A stretch of DNA of 10,280 nucleotides, taken from the NCBI GenBank assembly GCA_024464195.1, contig JANHAK010000025.1, positions 1 through 10,280 on the forward strand, written 5' to 3'. A program made the translations under genes and the position numbers. Shown piece after piece: positions 5,997 through 10,280 of the stretch. The notes beneath the pieces are model-generated. The model saw nothing but the letters and a program-made list of their open reading frames with translations, ran no database searches and was not told the origin of the DNA. This DNA comes from Methanomassiliicoccales archaeon (GTDB lineage Archaea > Thermoplasmatota > Thermoplasmata > Methanomassiliicoccales > JACIVX01). Position 1 is the first letter of the stretch. Each line of letters begins with the position of its first letter.

Positions 5997-7301
5997 TTGG
6001 AAAGAGCGATATTGGTAATAGGTGGAGGTGTCGCCGGAATACAAGCGTCTCTAGATCTAGCCGACAAAGGTGTGATCGTACATCTTGTCGAGAAAGAACC
6101 TAGCATAGGGGGGCGAATGGCTCAGCTCGACAAGACTTTCCCAACGAACGACTGTTCTATATGTATCCTTGCGCCGAAAATGGCTGACTGCTATGGGCAT
6201 CCAAATATTAACGTTATGACCTATTCCGAGGTTATCGGTCTAGAGGGAAGTAAGGGAAATTTCAGAGTTAAAGTGCTTAAAAAAGCGCGTTATGTTGACG
6301 AAACAAAATGCACAGGGTGCGGCGAATGTTTCCAGAAGTGCCCAACTAAAGACATTCCGAACGAGTTCGAAATGGGACTTACTACCCGAAGAGCAATCTA
6401 TATGCCATTCCTCCAGGCAGTTCCAAGAGTTGCAACAATCGATAGAAATCACTGTAAGTACCTGACCGAAGGAAAGTGCGGCGTGTGCAAGAAGGTCTGC
6501 AAGCGAGACGCAATCGATTACGACATGAAAGATCAAATCATTGAACTCGAGGTGGGCGCGATTATCGTCGCGACTGGTTTTGATGTCTGGGATCCAAAGA
6601 TTGCATCCGAATACGGTTATGGGAGATTCCCCAACGTCTTCACGGCGATGGAATATGAGAGAATGATCAACGCGGCCGGTCCTACTGGGGGGCATATCAA
6701 AAGGCGGTCAGACGGGAAAGGGCCGAAGAAAATTGCATTCATCCAATGCGTTGGTTCGAGAAATGTGCAGTTAAATCATCCTTATTGTTGTGCCGTCTGC
6801 TGTATGCACTCAACAAAGGAAGCAATGCTCGCAAAGGAACATGATGAGGAGATCAAAGCAACGATCTTTTACAAAGATATGAGATCATGTGCGAAGGGCT
6901 TTTATGAGTACGTGGTAAGGGCGAAGACGGATTATGGGGTTGAGTATATCAATTCTGACGGCACGGTGCAGGAAGAAACAGAAAACCATGATCCCATTGT
7001 TTCTTATGATGTCGCTGGCCGACCCGAACGCAGGGCATTCGATATGGTTGTTTTGGCAACGACGCTCGTTCCGAGACCGGGAACTGCGGAACTCGCGAAA
7101 GTTCTTGGATTAACACTTGATGAATTCGGATTTATAAAATCGAAGGATCGAATATTGGCACCTGTTGAGACGAATGTGCCGGGCATCTTTATTGCTGGAT
7201 ACTGCGCTGGACCAGCCGATATTCCGGAATCGGTCGCGCAGGGATCAGCCGCAGCGGCAAAGGCCGCTGAAGTGCTTCTTGAATCGAGGGTGTTCGCATG
7301 A
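5997..7301 (+). CDS. hdrA: HdrA N-module (stand-alone first half of a split HdrA pair)
   Basis: A 434-residue FAD protein that corresponds to residues 1-435 of the fused HdrA upstream. Seen: GGGVAG (10-14 region), TFPTNDCSIC (48-57), the inserted ferredoxin with C105/108/111/115, then an altered second motif C153-x7-C161-x2-C164-x3-C168, QCVGSR (250-255), the cysteine cluster CCAVCC (264-269), and a C-terminal FAD motif around NVPGIFIAG (393-401). It lacks both the HdrA N-terminal iron-sulfur domain and the C-terminal ferredoxin, which are in the next gene. The start is TTG, supported by GGAGGG at 5984-5989 and an upstream in-frame stop. The stop overlaps the next ATG (ATGA, 7298-7301), so the two halves should be made in equal amounts and probably assemble (inference). 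QmoA-like proteins are of similar size, but the close match to the HdrA first module next door makes HdrA the better name. Confidence 0.9.
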   Translation: MERAILVIGGGVAGIQASLDLADKGVIVHLVEKEPSIGGRMAQLDKTFPTNDCSICILAPKMADCYGHPNINVMTYSEVIGLEGSKGNFRVKVLKKARYVDETKCTGCGECFQKCPTKDIPNEFEMGLTTRRAIYMPFLQAVPRVATIDRNHCKYLTEGKCGVCKKVCKRDAIDYDMKDQIIELEVGAIIVATGFDVWDPKIASEYGYGRFPNVFTAMEYERMINAAGPTGGHIKRRSDGKGPKKIAFIQCVGSRNVQLNHPYCCAVCCMHSTKEAMLAKEHDEEIKATIFYKDMRSCAKGFYEYVVRAKTDYGVEYINSDGTVQEETENHDPIVSYDVAGRPERRAFDMVVLATTLVPRPGTAELAKVLGLTLDEFGFIKSKDRILAPVETNVPGIFIAGYCAGPADIPESVAQGSAAAAKAAEVLLESRVFA

Positions 7302-9139
7302 ATGAAGAACCTGTGAGAATCGGTGTGTTTATTTGCCACTGTGGAACGAACATCGGTGGCTTTGTGGATGTTCCTGCCGTCGTGGAATACGCGAAAACGC
7401 TTCCTGGTGTTGTTTTTGCAACAAACAATCTATATACTTGCGCGGAAGACGGTCTGGCATCGATCAGAGACGCGATCAAAGAACACAGACTCAACCGCGT
7501 GGTCGTCGCCTCCTGCACACCGAGGACGCATGCGCCTCTTTTCCAAGGTGTATGTGAGGAAGCGGGCTTAAACAAGTACCTTTTCACTTTTGTCAATCTA
7601 AGAGAGCACTGTTCTTGGGTTCATATGAAGGAAAAAGAAAAAGCGACGCAAAAAGCGAAAGATCTGGTAAGAGCGGGGGTCGCAAGAGTCAGGCTTTTGC
7701 AACCTCAAGAGGAGGCCAGGATCGATGTTGAACCGAAGGCGCTCGTCATTGGAGGCGGTATCTCGGGCATGGTTGCCGCACTGTCCATCGCACAACAGGG
7801 TTTCCCTGTTTACCTCGTTGAAAAGGAAAGTGAGTTTGGAGGTTTCGTGCGAAACCTGAATAATCTTTACCTGGGCGGCAAGGACGCGATGGAGACGATC
7901 AAACCACTCATCGACAAAGTGATGGCAAATGCCAACATCATCAAGTGCCTTAATTCAAGGCTTGTATCAGTCGAAGGATTCATCGGCAATTACAACATCG
8001 TAATCGATGCAAATGGAAAAGAGATCAAGGACAAAGTTGGCGTCATCGTTGTTGCGACCGGCGCGATTGAATACATACCAGAGGGACTTTATGGATATGA
8101 TCTCTATGAAAACGTCGTGACTCTGACTGAGTTTGAAATTCTCTGCAAGAAAAAAGCTCTGCCGAAAATTAACAGTATTGCATTTATCCAATGCGTGGGG
8201 TCGAGAGGTCAGGACAAGTCATATTGCTCCCGAATCTGTTGCAATGTCGCGATCAAGAATGCCCTAAACGTCGTCGAGAATTATCAGGACATGCTTGGTC
8301 TTGGAACAGGAGAAATTGTTGAAAAAGTACCAGTCGAGATGAAAGCGCCAGAGGAAATTCTTGAAAGAAGAAGAAGGAGAAGAGGACGAAGGGAGCGTGG
8401 AGAGGAGGAGGAAGAGGCACCCTCACCAACCACAGGTAAAATCGAAGTCACAATATTTAACAGAGATATCATGGCCTACGGCGTAGAGCACGAACTCAAT
8501 TACAATAGGAGTAGGGAAAAGCATGTGAGATATGTGAGATACACACCAGAAAACCGGCCGAAGGTCTACAAAGAAGGGGACAAGTTAGTCATTGATTACT
8601 GGCATGACACTCTTAAGATGCAAAGAAAGATGACAGTCGATATGATTGTTCTATCAACCCCACTTGTGAACAACCCTGATGCAAAAGAACTATCAAAGAT
8701 GCTCAAAGTGCCACTAGGACAAGATGGATTCTTCCTGGAAGCACACGTCAAACTCCGCCCAGTTGATTTCGCAACCGACGGTATCTTCGTGTGTGGCACA
8801 GCAAAGGGACCTGCGGATATAACCGAGTGCGTGTTCCAGGCGCAAGCAGCTGCCTCACGGGCCACGATACCACTCGCAAGAGGATTTGTCCAGACGGAAG
8901 CCTTGACAGCGAGAGTTAACCCGACGCTATGCACTGGCTGTGGCACGTGTATCGAAGTCTGTCCGTACAAGGCCATTCAAAAGAATAAAGACGGGGTTGC
9001 GGAAGTGATAGTGGCAGCCTGCAAGGGATGCGGATGTTGCGGTGCAACGTGCCCAGAGGGTGCAATTGACCTCTCGCATTACACAGATATGCAGCTGATT
9101 GCAGAAGCAAAAGCGGCACTGCAGGAGGTGATCGAATGA
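7298..9139 (+). CDS. hdrA: HdrA C-module (second half of the split HdrA pair) with charged insertion
   Basis: A 613-residue protein matching residues about 453-1009 of the fused HdrA and close to the layout of ordinary HdrA. Seen: N-terminal iron-sulfur domain with CHCG (13-16), C48, C73 and C105; FAD motif GGGISG (152-157); QCVGSR (298-303); C310 and CC314/315; and a C-terminal 2x[4Fe-4S] ferredoxin, C545/548/551/555 and C575/578/581/585. Between residues about 330 and 380 it has an insertion absent from the fused paralogue, with a run of arginines (357-362) followed by five glutamates (369-373). It is placed where the paralogue has a short loop before the beta strand KIEVTIF. It has its own Shine-Dalgarno (GAGGGTG, 7286-7292) and an ATG overlapping the previous stop, so the split is genuine rather than a frameshift error. 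The third motif of the ferredoxin has an extra cysteine, C580. It probably forms one flavin complex with the preceding gene product and the following MvhD. Confidence 0.92.
   Translation: MNEEPVRIGVFICHCGTNIGGFVDVPAVVEYAKTLPGVVFATNNLYTCAEDGLASIRDAIKEHRLNRVVVASCTPRTHAPLFQGVCEEAGLNKYLFTFVNLREHCSWVHMKEKEKATQKAKDLVRAGVARVRLLQPQEEARIDVEPKALVIGGGISGMVAALSIAQQGFPVYLVEKESEFGGFVRNLNNLYLGGKDAMETIKPLIDKVMANANIIKCLNSRLVSVEGFIGNYNIVIDANGKEIKDKVGVIVVATGAIEYIPEGLYGYDLYENVVTLTEFEILCKKKALPKINSIAFIQCVGSRGQDKSYCSRICCNVAIKNALNVVENYQDMLGLGTGEIVEKVPVEMKAPEEILERRRRRRGRRERGEEEEEAPSPTTGKIEVTIFNRDIMAYGVEHELNYNRSREKHVRYVRYTPENRPKVYKEGDKLVIDYWHDTLKMQRKMTVDMIVLSTPLVNNPDAKELSKMLKVPLGQDGFFLEAHVKLRPVDFATDGIFVCGTAKGPADITECVFQAQAAASRATIPLARGFVQTEALTARVNPTLCTGCGTCIEVCPYKAIQKNKDGVAEVIVAACKGCGCCGATCPEGAIDLSHYTDMQLIAEAKAALQEVIE
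7474..7538 (+). repeat. Near-identical paralogue patch A, second copy
   Basis: Partner of 2361-2425, with 3 mismatches in 65 bases. Confidence 0.8.
7616..7672 (+). repeat. Near-identical paralogue patch B, second copy
   Basis: Partner of 2503-2559, with 3 synonymous mismatches in 57 bases. Confidence 0.8.
8363..8416 (+). other. Polypurine tract coding for the Arg/Glu-rich insertion
   Basis: Of 54 bases, all but about three are purines on the plus strand. In frame it codes for residues 356-373 of the split HdrA C-module: Glu, six Arg, then an Arg/Gly/Glu mix ending in five Glu. The low-complexity DNA suggests growth by slippage. Confidence 0.75.
9123..9133 (+). promoter_or_regulatory. Full-length Shine-Dalgarno for mvhD copy 3
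   Basis: AGGAGGTGATC is a complete complement of the 3' end of 16S rRNA, 7 bases (from GGAGG) before ATG 9136. It is the strongest ribosome binding site in the window and lies inside the end of the upstream hdrA, suggesting high or independent initiation of the MvhD-winged-helix gene. Confidence 0.8.
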
Positions 9140-9909
9140 GCGACTTCGAACCGAAAATCCTTGGATTCTTATGCAACTGGTGTTCATATGCGGGTGCAGA
9201 TCTCGCTGGTGTTAGTCGATATCAATATCCGCCGAATATCAGGATTGTCAGGGTCATGTGTAGCACGAGGGTCAGTCCTCATATCATCCTTGAGGTCTTT
9301 AAGGCAGGCGCCGATGGAGTCATGGTTGGCGGATGCCACATTGGAGATTGTCACTACATCACAGGGAATTATTACACCGAGAGAAGGGTCAAACTCACAA
9401 AAGAGCTTCTCGCACTTGCGGGTATCGAGCCTGATCGCCTGAGACTGGAATGGGTTTCAGCGTCAGAGGGTGAAAAATTCGCCAATGTCGTGGCCGATTT
9501 TGTCAAACAGATAAAAGAAATTGGTCCCTCACCCATCAAAAATAATCAGGAAATGATGACAAGATTGTCAGCGGCGATCCAGGCAGCAAAAATTTTTAGA
9601 GTTAAGCTGGTCTCAGGAAAGGAACTTAAGCTGACCACTGAGGGCAATGTCTACGGAGAAAAGATCGACCAGGAAAGAATGGATGCGATACTCAAGTCCG
9701 TTGCTCAGGCGGAATTCAAAAGAAGTCTTATTCTTGAATTGACGAAGCAAAAAGCACTTTCTGTAAAAGAACTTGCAGACGCAATTGGGGAGACTCCAGA
9801 TACGATACTCGATCATATTGTTGTTCTAAGATCAAAGAATCTTATTGCATTGAGCGGGATCGAAGGATCGTCGCCCAAGTATAAGGCCATTCTTGTGGGA
9901 GGTGTGTAA
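9136..9909 (+). CDS. mvhD: MvhD copy 3 fused to a C-terminal winged-helix-like domain
   Basis: A 257-residue protein, nearly twice the normal MvhD length. Residues 1-135 are a typical MvhD/FlpD [2Fe-2S] domain: FLCNWC (C13, C16; the first of the double cysteine is Leu12 here), VMCSTR (C42) and GCHIGDC (C67, C72). Residues about 136-190 are a linker with a short region around KLVSGKELKLTTEGNVYG. Residues about 192-252 look like a winged helix-turn-helix: a helix (193-204), the SVKELADAIG helix (209-218), a putative recognition helix starting TPDTILDHIVVLRSKNLI (220-237), and a wing-like end with GSSPKYKAIL. The helices are read from sequence pattern only. The start overlaps the hdrA stop (ATGA); the stop abuts the next hdrA (TAA ATG). 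MvhD delivers electrons to HdrA; the extra domain could bind DNA and make this a redox-linked regulator, or serve as a docking domain. Function is inferred, not shown. Confidence 0.88.
   Translation: MSDFEPKILGFLCNWCSYAGADLAGVSRYQYPPNIRIVRVMCSTRVSPHIILEVFKAGADGVMVGGCHIGDCHYITGNYYTERRVKLTKELLALAGIEPDRLRLEWVSASEGEKFANVVADFVKQIKEIGPSPIKNNQEMMTRLSAAIQAAKIFRVKLVSGKELKLTTEGNVYGEKIDQERMDAILKSVAQAEFKRSLILELTKQKALSVKELADAIGETPDTILDHIVVLRSKNLIALSGIEGSSPKYKAILVGGV
9196..9237 (+). repeat. Near-identical paralogue patch C, second copy
   Basis: Partner of 3924-3965, with one mismatch in 42 bases. Confidence 0.8.
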
Positions 9910-10280
9910 ATGACGACACCTGTAGGAGCTGTGATGGTCGTCGGTGGTGGAATTTCTGGTGTTCAGGCTGCACTTGATCTTGCCGACTCAGGATTCAAGG
10001 TCTATCTTGTCGAAAAGAAACCTAGTATAGGCGGAACAATGGCTCAACTCGACAAGACTTTTCCAACGAACGACTGTTCGATGTGCATACTCGCACCCAA
10101 ACTCGTCGCGGCTGGTCGGCACCATAACATCGAACTCATTTGCAATGCGGATGTTGAGATGATCGATGGGGTGCCAGGTGATTTCAGAGTCACACTTAAG
10201 AAAAGAACTCTCAGAGTTGATGAAAAGAAATGCACTGGATGCGGTGTTTGTGCGGAGAAATGTCCTGTTGAAACTTACGA
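9910..10280 (+). CDS. hdrA: Third HdrA, N-terminal FAD module (3' end outside window)
   Basis: The frame is open from ATG 9910 to the window end: 123 residues. Seen: GGGISG (12-17), SIGGTMAQLDK followed by TFPTNDCSMC (50-59), and the first inserted ferredoxin motif C108-x2-C111-x2-C114-x3-C118. It begins directly with the flavin fold, without the HdrA N-terminal iron-sulfur domain. It is closest to the first half of the fused HdrA at 838: DLADSGFKVYLV and the TMAQLDK segment are shared. It may therefore be another tandem fusion or another stand-alone N-module, which the missing 3' part would decide. The start follows GGGAGGTG (9897-9904) and abuts the stop of the MvhD-winged-helix gene, repeating the mvhD to hdrA order at 416-838. 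Confidence 0.92.
   Translation, partial: MTTPVGAVMVVGGGISGVQAALDLADSGFKVYLVEKKPSIGGTMAQLDKTFPTNDCSMCILAPKLVAAGRHHNIELICNADVEMIDGVPGDFRVTLKKRTLRVDEKKCTGCGVCAEKCPVETY

Noticed and set aside
7290..7305. Split hdrA as a frameshift or sequencing error
   Set aside because: The break is an ATGA overlap with a good Shine-Dalgarno (GAGGGTG) and the second protein begins directly at the conserved N-terminal domain. The linker present in the fused version is absent, so this is a genuine gene boundary.
5997..9139. QmoA/QmoB pair of sulfate reducers
   Set aside because: QmoB has an MvhD-like C-terminus and QmoA lacks this ferredoxin layout. Here the second protein ends in a 2x[4Fe-4S] ferredoxin and the pair matches the HdrA modules next door; no QmoC-like membrane subunit is visible.

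Overview
The window is one densely packed, plus-strand gene cluster made almost entirely of heterodisulfide-reductase (Hdr) and MvhD-type electron-transfer genes. In order it holds: the 3' end of hdrB; mvhD copy 1; a very large hdrA of 1009 codons with two flavin modules fused in tandem; mvhD copy 2; an HdrC-HdrB fusion of the HdrD type; a small protein with two copies of a four-cysteine motif; a 149-bp gap that holds either a 46-codon ORF, a promoter, or both; an hdrA pair in which the two modules of the fused protein are separate genes; mvhD copy 3 with an added C-terminal winged-helix-like domain; and the 5' end of a third hdrA that runs off the window.

Almost all junctions are stop/start overlaps (ATGA, TGATG, TAATG) or directly abutting (TAA ATG), each with a purine-rich Shine-Dalgarno sequence. 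This points to one translationally coupled polycistron, with at most one internal promoter in the gap at 5848-5996. No RNA gene, insertion sequence, CRISPR array or convincing terminator is visible.

The organism is most likely a strict anaerobe, probably an archaeon of the methanogen/Thermoplasmatota/Archaeoglobi/Bathyarchaeia kind, where HdrABC-MvhD complexes are common. Anaerobic bacteria such as Desulfobacterota or Chloroflexota carry related clusters and cannot be excluded from this sequence alone.

From knowledge of these families, MvhD passes electrons from an electron-input module (hydrogenase, formate dehydrogenase or similar) through its [2Fe-2S] cluster to HdrA. The HdrA flavin can bifurcate the electrons: one branch goes through HdrC/HdrB-type subunits to a disulfide or other thiol-linked acceptor, the other through ferredoxin-like clusters to ferredoxin. 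This window has three HdrA systems, three MvhD proteins and two different CCG-domain subunits, but no hydrogenase, formate dehydrogenase, F420 or ETF subunit. The electron donor and the real acceptors are therefore not shown here.

The most novel-looking parts are the double Cys4-motif protein (5440-5847), the MvhD-winged-helix fusion (9136-9909), the side-by-side fused and split versions of the same HdrA architecture, and an Arg/Glu-rich insertion inside one HdrA flavin domain.
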